Of a stretch of 64,000 nucleotides of DNA, positions 25,829-35,214 are shown in pieces. The stretch lies in the NCBI GenBank assembly GCA_020829485.1, contig JAIVFU010000011.1, positions 56,358 to 120,357 on the forward strand, in the 5' to 3' direction. Numbering within the stretch: position 1 is the stretch's first letter; every line of letters starts with the position of its first letter. The translations under genes and the position numbers were made by a program. Under the pieces are notes generated by a model. The model was given only the letters and a program-made list of their open reading frames with translations, ran no database searches and was not told where the DNA came from. Origin of the DNA: Nostoc sp. CHAB 5834. Its GTDB lineage: Bacteria > Cyanobacteriota > Cyanobacteriia > Cyanobacteriales > Nostocaceae.

Positions 25829-26758
25829 TCAGCAATTTTGCCAAATTTTTACCTGTTTTTGCGATACAAGTTGATGCTCTTTGCGCCAAGCCTGGGGAGG
25901 TAAACCGTGATGTTGGCGAAACTGGCGGGAGAAATGAGACACATCCTGATAGCCCAATGCTTTCGCTATCTTCTCGACTGTCTGATCGTTATTTTGGAGT
26001 AGAAAACGAGCTCCTGCCATCCGGCGTTTGACAATCCAACAGTTTACAGTCTCACCTGTTTGCTTTGCTACTCGGTTAGTTAAATAAGCAGGTGAGTAAC
26101 CAACAGCAACAGCCACATCACACAAAGTAATTCCTAGATGATAATTAGCTTCGATAAAGTCAAAAACTTCTTTTAATTGGGGAATGTAGGGAAAAATTGA
26201 CTTGGGAGGCATCATGATTTCTGTATCAGGGGCTTCTCTATTAGAGACTTCCCTACTGGCTTCGCCAACGCCAACGCCAACGCCAACGCTAACACTCTGA
26301 GCGATCGCTGTAGTATTATCTGCAAATACTGATTGTGGAGCTTTTTCCAATTTCATAGCCCACCAGTATTGGAGAGTAGCTTGCTTTTGCAAACGAATAG
26401 CGATCGCTCTGAGTAATTCGTCTAGTGTAGAGGGTTTAGTAAGATAGTCGTCTGCTCCTAATTCCATAGCTTTGCGAACATCTGCTTTGGTACTACTACC
26501 AGTTAGAAAAATGAAAGGAATAATTGCTGTAACAGGATCTTGGCGTAGCGTATTTAAAACGCTATAACCATCCATATCAGGCATTGTTATATCGCAAATT
26601 ACTAAGTCAGGTATATGCTCTTGTGCTTGTTGGATACCAGCAAGACCGTTATTAGCACCTATGGTATCAAAACCTTTAGCCTCAAGACCCATTAAATAAA
26701 GATTGCGGGTAACGTTATCATCTTCAATGACGAGAATTTTCTTTGGTGATTCTTGCAT
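25829..26758 (-). CDS. Receiver-AraC response regulator of the scytonemin locus
   Basis: The 309-residue regulator has a CheY receiver (residues 1-125; acidic pair in VIEDDN, phospho-acceptor Asp in LVICDITMPD, Lys in YLTKPS) and a C-terminal AraC/XylS DNA-binding domain (about 205-300; DVAVAVGYSPAYLTNRVAKQ and KALGYQDVSHFSRQFRQHHG). The linker contains VSVGVGVGVGEAS from a six-base tandem repeat (26263-26292). With the histidine kinase encoded upstream it matches the two-component pair next to scytonemin clusters in Nostoc, thought to activate scy genes under UV-A. The three repeated promoter-like elements before scyA are candidate targets. Confidence 0.88.
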   Translation of the reverse strand: MQESPKKILVIEDDNVTRNLYLMGLEAKGFDTIGANNGLAGIQQAQEHIPDLVICDITMPDMDGYSVLNTLRQDPVTAIIPFIFLTGSSTKADVRKAMELGADDYLTKPSTLDELLRAIAIRLQKQATLQYWWAMKLEKAPQSVFADNTTAIAQSVSVGVGVGVGEASREVSNREAPDTEIMMPPKSIFPYIPQLKEVFDFIEANYHLGITLCDVAVAVGYSPAYLTNRVAKQTGETVNCWIVKRRMAGARFLLQNNDQTVEKIAKALGYQDVSHFSRQFRQHHGLPPQAWRKEHQLVSQKQVKIWQNC

Positions 26759-26813
26759 AATTTTGTATTCCCATAACTTTTTGCAGAAGCTGCTTACGAT
26801 ACTCTTTGGTGAA

Positions 26814-26930
26814 TATAGGACTCATATTTGATTTTTGAAAAAACTCGCCCTGAACTCGAAAGGGCTAATTCCTTACTCCCTACTCCCCACTCCCACAAAT
26901 AAGTTCAAAAATCAAATCGGATTGCTATAT
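26814..26930 (-). mobile_element. Miniature inverted-repeat element, family A, copy 2
   Basis: On the minus strand this matches the 13741-13872 element nearly end to end: ATTTGATTTTTGAA, then the GGGGAGT/AGGGAGT tandem core, then the opposite terminal repeat. It lies between the histidine kinase and response regulator genes and lengthens the gap between two genes that would otherwise be close partners. Confidence 0.65.
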
Positions 26931-27013
26931 GTAAATAGGCATGAGATTAATTACTTCGTTCCGAGAGTTATGATTGTTAAGCTGTTAATTAAGATAATTC
27001 TTAATTTCAACAT

Positions 27014-28993
27014 TCACAACTCGGAACTACTAAACTCTGATTTGATTAATGGCAACATCACAGTAAATGTAGTACCCACATCAACTTGACTTTCTACAAA
27101 TACTTGACCGTGATGTAAATCTACAAGAGTTTTAAGAATTGATAGCCCTAATCCAGTACCAGGTATAGTATCAATATTAGTACCACGGTAAAATGGCTCA
27201 AATATTCGTTGTTGATCTACTACTGAAATACCAATTCCCCTATCTTTAACCTGAAAAATTACTTTCTCATTTTTGCAAGAAAGTTTCAAATCAATTGCAA
27301 TGTGCGAGGGAGAATACTTTATTGCATTATCGAGTAAATTTTTCAAAATTGGCTCTAACAGTTTTTTATCAATACAGGCTGTTAAAGAGCTATCTCGACT
27401 TACAAAATTAATCGGAATTTGGCTGATGCTCATCTGCATTTGGGCAACTAAATCATTACAGAACCCAACTAACTCAAGTGGTTTTGGATCATAGTTTATT
27501 TTTGCTGCTTCTGCTTTAGAGAAGAACAAAATATCATCTAACATCTGACTGAGTTGTTCGGTAGCTTTTTGAATGTGGTCTAGTAATGGTTGTATTTTCT
27601 TCTGTGTACGTTTGTCTACTTCTTCCTTTAATAAGCTATTAGAAAATGAAACAATATTCAGTGGTGTACGGAATTGATGGCAAACCATAGAAAGAAAACG
27701 CGCTCTCAGCTCGCTAAGTTGTTTTGCTTGTTCTAAAGCTTGGTTAAGACCTAATTCTGCATATTTGTAATCGGTAATATCGATGCCTGCAATCAGTTCA
27801 ACTGGTTTTCCATCAAAATCTAGCCCTCCATCTAGCATTGCAACCGCGCAAGCTAGCCAGCGCTCTGTACCGTTTTTTGTCAGAATACTCATTTCCTGAT
27901 ATTCAAAGTTAGCCGCTTCACTCTGCTTACGTATCTGCCTGCGTTTTTTGCTTTTAATCAGTCTGCGAACATCAAAGCCTGTTAGCAGTTCCTCTTTTGT
28001 GTAGCCAGTGAGTTGTTCTACTGCTGGATTTATATAGCAAAGCCGCGTGCCTTGAATCAGAAAAGTACTAGTATCTGCCGTTTCTGCTAAAGCCCGAAAT
28101 CTAGCTGCATTCAGCCGTAATGCTTCTTCAGTCCGTTTCGATTCGGTAATGTCCCAAATACTCCACACTCTACCAATAATCTTGCTATCGATCCACTGAG
28201 GCTTAGAGTAGTGTGCAAAAACTCTTCCATCGTTCAACTCCAGAATGTCGTAGCTCTCGAAATCAGATTGGCTAGACACTTCCCAAATCAGCCGACTAAA
28301 GGCTTGTGGATCTTTAAGTTGGTTCTCAAAAAAGGCTTTGCATCGAGGGCATTTCTTAGATAGAATTAGGGACTCCGGGATCTGCCACATATCCACAAAT
28401 TTCTGATTCAAGCTCAGAATATCTCCCTCAAAGTTAACTGCAACAATACCAATGGCAGTAGATTCGAGAGTTGAACGAAGTAAAGAAAGAGATGTTTCTA
28501 ATTCTACTTCTTTTGCTTTAAGTTGAGAAAATTCCTGTTGCAAATTGTCTTTGGCATCCCTTAACTCATCAGTCCACTTTTGCACGCTCAGTTCTACTAT
28601 TTCATCACTTATCTCACGAGCAAAAGCACAGCCAAATTCCATCTCTTGTTGTTTTACATGGCTAATGGATATTTCTACTAAAAATATCCGACCTCTTTTT
28701 GTCCGGTAGCGAGATTTAAAAGTAAGGGAATTCTGGGAGCTAATATCTGACCAATTGTGTAGAGAAAAATCTACATCTATATCATGCAGCCTCATGGAAA
28801 GTAATTCCTCACGGGAATACTCAGTCATTCGGCAAGTGGCATCGTTGACGTAGAGGAACTGGGCGTTTTCTCCTAAACAGAAGGCAGCATCTACAGCGTG
28901 ATTTATTAGGAAGTGAGCAAACTTCATCTCTACTTCTGGTTGTAGTACCCATTGATTGTTTGATCTAGCTAATGTATATTCGCCAGAATTCAT
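27014..28993 (-). CDS. PAS histidine kinase of the scytonemin locus
   Basis: The 659-residue soluble kinase has three PAS regions (about residues 25-135, 170-290 and 295-415). Between the first and second PAS is a coiled coil (ELRDAKDNLQQEFSQLKAKE). A CxxC pair, KKCPRCKAFF (about 214-223), lies in the second PAS. HisKA has FLSMVCHQFRTPLN (His near 451) and HATPase has NLLDNAIKYSPS and GTGLGLSILKTL. It has no membrane helix, so it senses an internal signal, possibly through a PAS-bound cofactor; the CxxC pair could be redox-active. It is followed by the receiver-AraC regulator and is divergent from scyA. Confidence 0.88.
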   Translation of the reverse strand: MNSGEYTLARSNNQWVLQPEVEMKFAHFLINHAVDAAFCLGENAQFLYVNDATCRMTEYSREELLSMRLHDIDVDFSLHNWSDISSQNSLTFKSRYRTKRGRIFLVEISISHVKQQEMEFGCAFAREISDEIVELSVQKWTDELRDAKDNLQQEFSQLKAKEVELETSLSLLRSTLESTAIGIVAVNFEGDILSLNQKFVDMWQIPESLILSKKCPRCKAFFENQLKDPQAFSRLIWEVSSQSDFESYDILELNDGRVFAHYSKPQWIDSKIIGRVWSIWDITESKRTEEALRLNAARFRALAETADTSTFLIQGTRLCYINPAVEQLTGYTKEELLTGFDVRRLIKSKKRRQIRKQSEAANFEYQEMSILTKNGTERWLACAVAMLDGGLDFDGKPVELIAGIDITDYKYAELGLNQALEQAKQLSELRARFLSMVCHQFRTPLNIVSFSNSLLKEEVDKRTQKKIQPLLDHIQKATEQLSQMLDDILFFSKAEAAKINYDPKPLELVGFCNDLVAQMQMSISQIPINFVSRDSSLTACIDKKLLEPILKNLLDNAIKYSPSHIAIDLKLSCKNEKVIFQVKDRGIGISVVDQQRIFEPFYRGTNIDTIPGTGLGLSILKTLVDLHHGQVFVESQVDVGTTFTVMLPLIKSEFSSSEL

Positions 28994-30907
28994 ATTCCTA
29001 CTTCCTCCTGGTAATCAATCAGTACCATAGCCATTAATGAGTTAATAGTCATAACTTACTAAAATCTTTAGCGCACCGCTAGGCTGTTAAAAAATAAGAT
29101 TAGTTAGTAAATTAAAAAATATTACTAATCCTGTTAACAAAACTTATTATACCAATAAAAAATGAATTATTAAACCAAATATCCCTAAAAAAACTAAATA
29201 TTTAAAATCTATTCTTCCTGTTCCAAGGAGCTTTTTATGGTTACACAAAATAGAGACGAATCAAATCCAGATTAGTCAATAAATCTGATTAGACAAAAGT
29301 TCAAAACCCCAATCTATAAGTAGAAAAAATAAATATCTTACATTTAAACTAGACCTGCACGGCGGAAACAAACATACCATTTCAAATGGTGCAAGAAGCT
29401 CAAAATACAATCATGCGTGACTTTTGACACTTCGACTCCTTTCGACTGCGCCCTAAGCGTAGCTATGCCGTAGGCTTTACGGCTACGCTCAGGACAGGCT
29501 CAAGTCAAGTCGCTCAGTATTAACTAACTTTTGACTTCCGCCTTGCGGTACCAGAGCCAACTAAGGCTTATGGTTCACCAACTAAGCGCTCTGACGAACT
29601 ATTGGTGTAGAGTCGTTTGATTTTCAACATAAATGAATTTGCAGTGCTGGGCTTGGCTTAAATGAAAAATTTTACTCATCAACTTATTTTTCTTAAATTA
29701 TCTTAACTTACTCTCTCAGGGATTTAACTACAAATGAATATACTTAGTCATCCGTCCTCAGAAATACATTTGTATTAGAGATATCACAGATTTTTTACGT
29801 GTATATCGTGGTTTTTTGTTATATGTAAAACAATTCTAGTGATAATGTACGGAATTTATGCTATAGTGTAGGTCAGAAATAATAAGTTTTATCAAAAAAT
29901 CATCTACTTAGTATTTAGCCACCTCTCTAAGGAAAGAGAAAGGTTAAAGAATTATGTATTTCTCGTTACAAAGAATTGCATCAATAAGTTTTTAGTGGCA
30001 ATATAAAGACCACCAAACTGTTGTAATTAGGCTCGTGCTTTAATTCGGATAATTTGTAACCGCGAGTTCAATAGTGAATAATCGAGCTTTTTTCTCGACT
30101 GTTGACTGCTTCGGGGTGAGACTGGAAAACTAGGATTTATGCATAAGAAATTCTCCAAACCCTTTTAAAGCAGGACTTTTAAGGTTTTACCGCTTGTAGA
30201 AAGTGGCGTAGGTTAGGGAGGATCTAAAAGCAAAAGAATTGATAACTAGATCAAAATATTTTCTATTGTAAATTTGATGATGTGTCTTAATAGCGATGCC
30301 TAGGTTGGGCTACACCTACGCAATATATCAATCTTTCTGAATGACTAAGTTGGAAATGTCGCAATCACCATAAAAGCGAAAGAATTGACAGCCTCATCAA
30401 AAGATTTTTCATTGCAAATAAGTTTTAATCATAGTGTCCATCAATAGGTAAGCAACTCGCCAAGCAGATCATTAATTAAGTCAGCGTTATTAAACTTAAC
30501 TATATTGAGTTTTGTAAAGTTTATGATAATCCCTTGAATTAAGGTTACTTGCTGGTTTATAGCTCTTTAGATGGTTTAGTTTTTCCCTGTCAACCTACTT
30601 AAGCACTGTAGTCATCATACTAAAAACGAAAGATTTGACACCCTCAGCAAAGGATTTTTGATTGCACAAGAGTCTTTATGTCTCTTATTGTGGTTACAAG
30701 AAGCACAGTATTGATTGCTGTATGCTTTGGATAAAAATTTTGGTAGTGCTATCACAAGCATCAATCAGCAGCGATTAACCGTTTCTACAATCGACCAAGC
30801 TAGGTCATAGCTGTGAAAGCAACAGAGTCGTTTGTATTAAATATTGCCATCACTGTGATTGTAAACTAGAAAGCCTTTGTGTAATTTTATGTAATTGCGT
30901 GAAACTA
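28994..30907. other. 1.9-kb regulatory gap between the scytonemin regulators and scyA
   Basis: No convincing gene is present. The left part is AT-rich. A dispersed repeat at 29400-29570 contains GACTTCCGCCTTGCGGTACCAG, also seen at 18935-18965 and 63705-63740. The right part (30225-30690) carries three copies of a promoter-like direct repeat. Another 200 bases separate the last copy from the scyA start, allowing a long leader. Confidence 0.6.
30225..30690 (+). promoter_or_regulatory. Three direct repeats with promoter-like boxes upstream of scyA
   Basis: Copies begin at 30225, 30371 and 30621, each about 65-70 bases long. The shared core reads TAAAA(G/A)CGAAAGAATTGACA in copies 2 and 3 and is diverged in copy 1, which has TTGATA. 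In each copy a TTGACA-like box is followed, after 17 bases, by a T-rich hexamer (TCTATT, TTCATT, TTGATT). They could be three promoters, or three sites for the receiver-AraC regulator, ahead of the scytonemin operon. Confidence 0.55.
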
Positions 30908-32794
30908 ATGAGTCAAAACTATACTGGTTCAAACTCTCCTCTAATCACTACTGAGCCATACAAGGAATTTCCAGCAAACAGATATGTAGAATCTGTGTCT
31001 GACGTTTCTCGTCAGGTTGATGAATCGGAGAATAACGGTGGAATTCAGCCTTTTTTAAACGACGAAACACCCCCAACGCTCTCAGTTGCTGATGCGATCG
31101 CTCAGATGTTGGTAAATTTGGGAGTAAGCTACGCCTTTGGTGTCGCAGGTGGTGCGATGGCAAGCCTTTGGGGGGCGCTGTCAAATAGCAGCATCGACGT
31201 GTTGAACTTCCGCCATGAAGCAGGAGCAGCATTTGCAGCGACCGAAGCATACTTTGCCAATAACCGCCCCACTGTAGTTTTTACCACAGCAGGGCCGGGG
31301 ATCACAAACGCTCTTACCGGCTTATTTGCGGCTCGTGGTGAAGGTGCAAAGGTGATTTTGTTGTCGGCTTGTACCTCAGCACCACAGCGTGGACGTTGGG
31401 CAATTCAAGAAACCAGCACTTACACATTGCCCAGTGGGGGAATTTTTACCCCAGGAGCCTTATTCAACTATGCAATCACTATTGAATCTGCGGCTCAACT
31501 ACCGCAGATTTTCCGCAAACTTGCTTTAGCTATGGCGCAACCAGGCGGATTTGTCGCCCATTTGAGCATTCCCACCGCAGTGCAGACAAGTTTAGTTGAG
31601 AATATATCCTTGCCTCAACTAGATGTGACTCCGTTTCCGATGACTGCTTCCAAACAAGCGATCGCTAAATCTGTAGAATTATTATCATCTGGCCCCTTTG
31701 CCATCTGGGTTGGTTTCGGTGCGCGTGACGCAGCAGAGGAAATCCTTGAACTCGCTGAAAGAACCGGAGCAGCCGTCATGTGTTCACCCCGTGGTAAAGG
31801 TATCTTCCCTGAAGATCATCCCCAGTTTGTCGGTGTTACAGGTTTAGGCGGTCATGCTTCCGTCTTAACTTATATGGAACAGCAACCTCCACTACGCACA
31901 CTTGTATTAGGAACCCGCCTTGGTGAACCGACTTCCTTCTGGAGTTCGGCGCTAGTTCCAAAAGGAGGTTTTGTCCATGTAGATATTGATCCCGAAGTGC
32001 CAGGTGTAGCCTATCCACACGTTGAAACTTTGGCAGTTCAGTCTGATATCAAAGCTTTTGTGGAAGAGTTATTGCAGCAATTACCAGATGCTCCTGATTC
32101 CACAACTTTGCCACTGCCTCGTCCAGAACTCAAAGTAATTGAACCTGCACCAGAGGTAGATTATCCAGTGCGGCCAGAAGTATTGATGGCAGCAATTCAA
32201 AAGATCATTGTTGAAGATACCGATGCCATAGTAATGGCGGAGTGTGGTAACTCCTTTACTTGGTCAACTCATTTACTCCAATTTTCCGAAGCCAATCGTT
32301 ACCGAGTTAGTACCGGAGTTGGCGCAATGGGTCACGCCGTCACCGGAGTATTGGGTGCAGCACTGGCAAGCAATAGCAAGGCTGTAGGGATTGTTGGCGA
32401 TGGAGCAATGCTGATGAATAACGAAATCAGCACAGCCGTGAAATACAAAATTCCCGCAATCTGGATTGTACTCAACGATGCGCGTTACAACATGTGCCAT
32501 CAAGGGATGAAAATCTTGGGATTAAAGGGCGCAGATGCAACACTTCCACCAACAAACTTCGCTATGATTGCTCGTGGTATGGGAGCAGAAGCGGTTGTAG
32601 TCCTCAGAGAGTCAGAGATCGAAGCAGCATTACAACAAGCGATCGCATCAAATGCTCCCTTTCTGATCGATGTAGTAATTGACGCTGATCGACCAGCACC
32701 CTCAGGTGGACGTAATAAAAGTTTGGCAGCACAAGGAGTCAAATCAAGTTCGGCTAAAAATCCAGCCAAGCAAGTTTCATTTCCAATGATTTAA
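30908..32794 (+). CDS. scyA: Scytonemin biosynthesis ThDP-dependent coupling enzyme ScyA
   Basis: The thiamine-diphosphate enzyme of the acetolactate-synthase family joins indole-3-pyruvate with p-hydroxyphenylpyruvate, the committed carbon-carbon bond of scytonemin. Features seen are the catalytic Glu in NFRHEAGAAF (about residue 104), the central domain from about 240, and the ThDP motif starting VGDGAMLMNNE near residue 496 and closing at VLNDARYN. I use ATG 30908 rather than the GTG nine bases earlier; neither has a strong ribosome site. It is the first gene of a long plus-strand cluster. Identification rests on family, neighbour order (scyB, scyC follow) and the pair of regulators upstream. 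Confidence 0.93.
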   Translation: MSQNYTGSNSPLITTEPYKEFPANRYVESVSDVSRQVDESENNGGIQPFLNDETPPTLSVADAIAQMLVNLGVSYAFGVAGGAMASLWGALSNSSIDVLNFRHEAGAAFAATEAYFANNRPTVVFTTAGPGITNALTGLFAARGEGAKVILLSACTSAPQRGRWAIQETSTYTLPSGGIFTPGALFNYAITIESAAQLPQIFRKLALAMAQPGGFVAHLSIPTAVQTSLVENISLPQLDVTPFPMTASKQAIAKSVELLSSGPFAIWVGFGARDAAEEILELAERTGAAVMCSPRGKGIFPEDHPQFVGVTGLGGHASVLTYMEQQPPLRTLVLGTRLGEPTSFWSSALVPKGGFVHVDIDPEVPGVAYPHVETLAVQSDIKAFVEELLQQLPDAPDSTTLPLPRPELKVIEPAPEVDYPVRPEVLMAAIQKIIVEDTDAIVMAECGNSFTWSTHLLQFSEANRYRVSTGVGAMGHAVTGVLGAALASNSKAVGIVGDGAMLMNNEISTAVKYKIPAIWIVLNDARYNMCHQGMKILGLKGADATLPPTNFAMIARGMGAEAVVVLRESEIEAALQQAIASNAPFLIDVVIDADRPAPSGGRNKSLAAQGVKSSSAKNPAKQVSFPMI

Positions 32795-33066
32795 CTTTAA
32801 AACCTGACAATTTCTTTCAATTGTTATAGACACTAAAACATCTTAACCATTCACCAAAAGACAAAGGATGAATTTAGAAGCGGTAAAAACTTTATTCCAG
32901 CCAAAAAACTATACCCAAATCAACTGGAATTTTCGGTTTTTAGAATACTATTCTTCTTTACTTCATCCTATCTTAATATTCCAGAGTGTTTTTGTGTCTA
33001 TATCTTTACATTTTGTAATGGTAATTACTTTCTCTAACCAATTCCAAACAATATCGAGAGGTGAAA

Positions 33067-34131
33067 ATGCTGCTATTTGAAACTGTTAGAGAAATGGGTC
33101 ACGAACAAGTTCTCTTTTGTCATGGTAAAAATCCCGAAATTAAGGCGATTATTGCTATCCATGACACGACCTTAGGCCCAGCGATGGGAGCTACAAGACT
33201 CTTGCCTTATGTCAACGAAGAAGCAGCTTTAAAAGATGCACTTCGTCTGAGTCGTGGGATGACATATAAAGCTGCATGTGCGAACATCCCGGCTGGTGGC
33301 GGAAAAGCAGTCATTATCGCTAATCCTGAAAACAAAACAGATGATTTGTTAAGAGCTTACGGACGTTTTGTTGATAGTCTGAATGGGCGTTTTATTACCG
33401 GACAAGATGTCAATATTACCCCCGGCGATGTGCGAACAATCAGCCAAGAAACTAAACATGTTGTTGGAGTATCAGAAAAATCTGGTGGCCCTGCTCCCAT
33501 AACATCACTAGGAGTTTTTCTAGGAATTAAAGCTGCTGTAGAGTCTCGTTGGCAAAGCAAAAGACTTGATGGCATGAAAGTTGCAGTTCAAGGTTTAGGA
33601 AACGTAGGTAAAAACCTCTGCCGCCACTTACATGAGCATGATGTCAAGCTTTTTGTTAGTGATGTAGATCCAGCAAAAGCGGAAGAGATAAAACGGCTTT
33701 TTGGTGCAACTATTGTCGAACCAGCCGAGATTTACTCTCTTGATGTAGATATCTTTGCTCCTTGCGCTTTAGGAGGAATTCTTAATAGTCATACAATTCC
33801 TTTCTTAAAAGCTTCTATTATTGCTGGTGCAGCTAATAATCAGTTGGAGAATGAGCAACTACATAGTCAAATGCTTGCCAAAAAAGGGATTCTTTACAGC
33901 CCTGATTATGTAATTAATGCCGGAGGGCTAATCAACGTTTACAACGAAATGATTGGCTATGACGAAGAAAAAGCTTTTAAGCAAGTGCATAACATTTATG
34001 ACACCCTACTAGCAATTTTTGATATTTCTAAACAGCAGGGAATTACTACTAACGACGCTGCCAAACGATTAGCCGAAGACCGCATTCACAGCGTTAAACG
34101 AAACCAGACTACTAAAGCGATCGCAGCTTAA
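33067..34131 (+). CDS. scyB: Tryptophan dehydrogenase ScyB (Leu/Phe dehydrogenase family)
   Basis: The NAD-dependent amino-acid dehydrogenase oxidatively deaminates L-tryptophan to indole-3-pyruvate for ScyA. With the start at ATG 33067 (GAGG six bases upstream), the substrate Lys68 and catalytic Lys80 in GMTYKAACANIPAGGGKA fall at the positions numbered in leucine dehydrogenase. The Rossmann motif is VQGLGNVGKN (about residue 176), and the usual length of about 354 residues is kept. A GTG six bases earlier is a possible alternative. It lies 272 bases after scyA and 25 before scyC. Confidence 0.95.
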   Translation: MLLFETVREMGHEQVLFCHGKNPEIKAIIAIHDTTLGPAMGATRLLPYVNEEAALKDALRLSRGMTYKAACANIPAGGGKAVIIANPENKTDDLLRAYGRFVDSLNGRFITGQDVNITPGDVRTISQETKHVVGVSEKSGGPAPITSLGVFLGIKAAVESRWQSKRLDGMKVAVQGLGNVGKNLCRHLHEHDVKLFVSDVDPAKAEEIKRLFGATIVEPAEIYSLDVDIFAPCALGGILNSHTIPFLKASIIAGAANNQLENEQLHSQMLAKKGILYSPDYVINAGGLINVYNEMIGYDEEKAFKQVHNIYDTLLAIFDISKQQGITTNDAAKRLAEDRIHSVKRNQTTKAIAA

Positions 34132-34156
34132 TTGTTATTATCTTAAGGAGTAAAAA

Positions 34157-35125
34157 GTGGAAAAGAATACCTTTGCAACATCAGCTTACATTGCTACTTC
34201 ACCAGAGAGCGCCTTTGAGTATCTTTGTAGTTTAAAAAACTTAGACGAATGGACGCTTTATAGTCGGATGAAAGAGCAAGTTGACGAAGATACTTGGCTC
34301 GGAACTGCATCTGGTTATCACAAAAACCTCTATTATCATGTTAAAAAATTAGAAAACCCGCTTTTCTACGGCATTGAGTGGCATTGTGGATTAGAGTATC
34401 AGAAATATTTTCAGGTTTACCCAGTTTTGCTGTTTCCTACAGATTATATTGAGCCGGGAACAGATGAAAAAGGTGTATACTTTCATTGGTTGAGCTTTGT
34501 CGATCCAAAACGACAAACTCAGATGATTATGCAGGGAATTCACACGGTACATACTTCCGAGTGTCGTTCTCTAAAAGGTAATTTGGAACGCAAGGCTGGT
34601 CTGACTTCAGCAGCCAAAGGAAGCCACTTTATCGATACTGACACCATCTATGTTGATGCCCCAATTGAAATCGGCATTGAATACCTACAAAACCTACAAA
34701 ATATAGATGAGTGGGCACATTTACTGCGCCCAAATGGTGATATTACTTCTGATTCAGGTGAATTCAAAGATGAATATGACCAGAAAGTAAAAGTTTCCGT
34801 GCGGGTTCATAGTCTGAGCAAATACTACTTGCTTGAGCAAGAACACTTTTATCCAGACTACGAATATTATCAGCGTTCTGTAGCGTTACTCATCCCAACC
34901 GCTTATGCATTCGCTGATCCTGAAGCTTCAGGTTTCATCCTGCATCGAATTACATTCTGGAAAACAGATGGAACTGTTACCCACGGCAAACTTCAAATTG
35001 AAGACTTTGGCGCTGAGAGCATGAACATCAAACGTTTACTCGAAGCCAAAGCTGGCAACCTCAAATCATTTGACCGAGGAATGAGCTATCTACCAAAAAC
35101 TCCAGAAGCACTAGTTACCAACTAA
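34157..35125 (+). CDS. scyC: Scytonemin cyclase ScyC
   Basis: The 322-residue protein is specific to scytonemin clusters. The N. punctiforme enzyme converts the ScyA/ScyB beta-keto acid into the tricyclic ketone that makes half of scytonemin. The sequence shows two related halves: ATSAYIATSPESAFEYLCSL with LDEWTLYSRM, and TIYVDAPIEIGIEYLQNLQN with IDEWAHLLRP, suggesting an internal duplication of a START/SRPBCC-like fold. The start is GTG at 34157, supported by AAGGAG six bases upstream. No signal peptide, so it acts in the cytoplasm. Confidence 0.93.
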   Translation: MEKNTFATSAYIATSPESAFEYLCSLKNLDEWTLYSRMKEQVDEDTWLGTASGYHKNLYYHVKKLENPLFYGIEWHCGLEYQKYFQVYPVLLFPTDYIEPGTDEKGVYFHWLSFVDPKRQTQMIMQGIHTVHTSECRSLKGNLERKAGLTSAAKGSHFIDTDTIYVDAPIEIGIEYLQNLQNIDEWAHLLRPNGDITSDSGEFKDEYDQKVKVSVRVHSLSKYYLLEQEHFYPDYEYYQRSVALLIPTAYAFADPEASGFILHRITFWKTDGTVTHGKLQIEDFGAESMNIKRLLEAKAGNLKSFDRGMSYLPKTPEALVTN

Positions 35126-35128
35126 AAC

Positions 35129-35172
35129 CTCAGCGTCCCTCTGCGCTTCCCTCAGCGTCCCTCTGCGTTTAA
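35129..35172 (-). repeat. Dispersed repeat (CGCAGAGGGACGCTGAGG)
   Basis: This copy between scyC and scyD is inverted relative to a copy at 44216-44258 between the aroB-like gene and trpE. The unit AGGGACGCTGAGG occurs twice in tandem here. It is non-coding. Confidence 0.75.
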
Positions 35173-35214
35173 AATTCACCCCTAAATTCCCCACAATAAG
35201 CTCTCTTGCAACAC

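Noticed and set aside
32868..33080. 70-residue hydrophobic ORF between scyA and scyB
   Set aside because: It runs into the scyB start and ribosome site, and has no recognised family.
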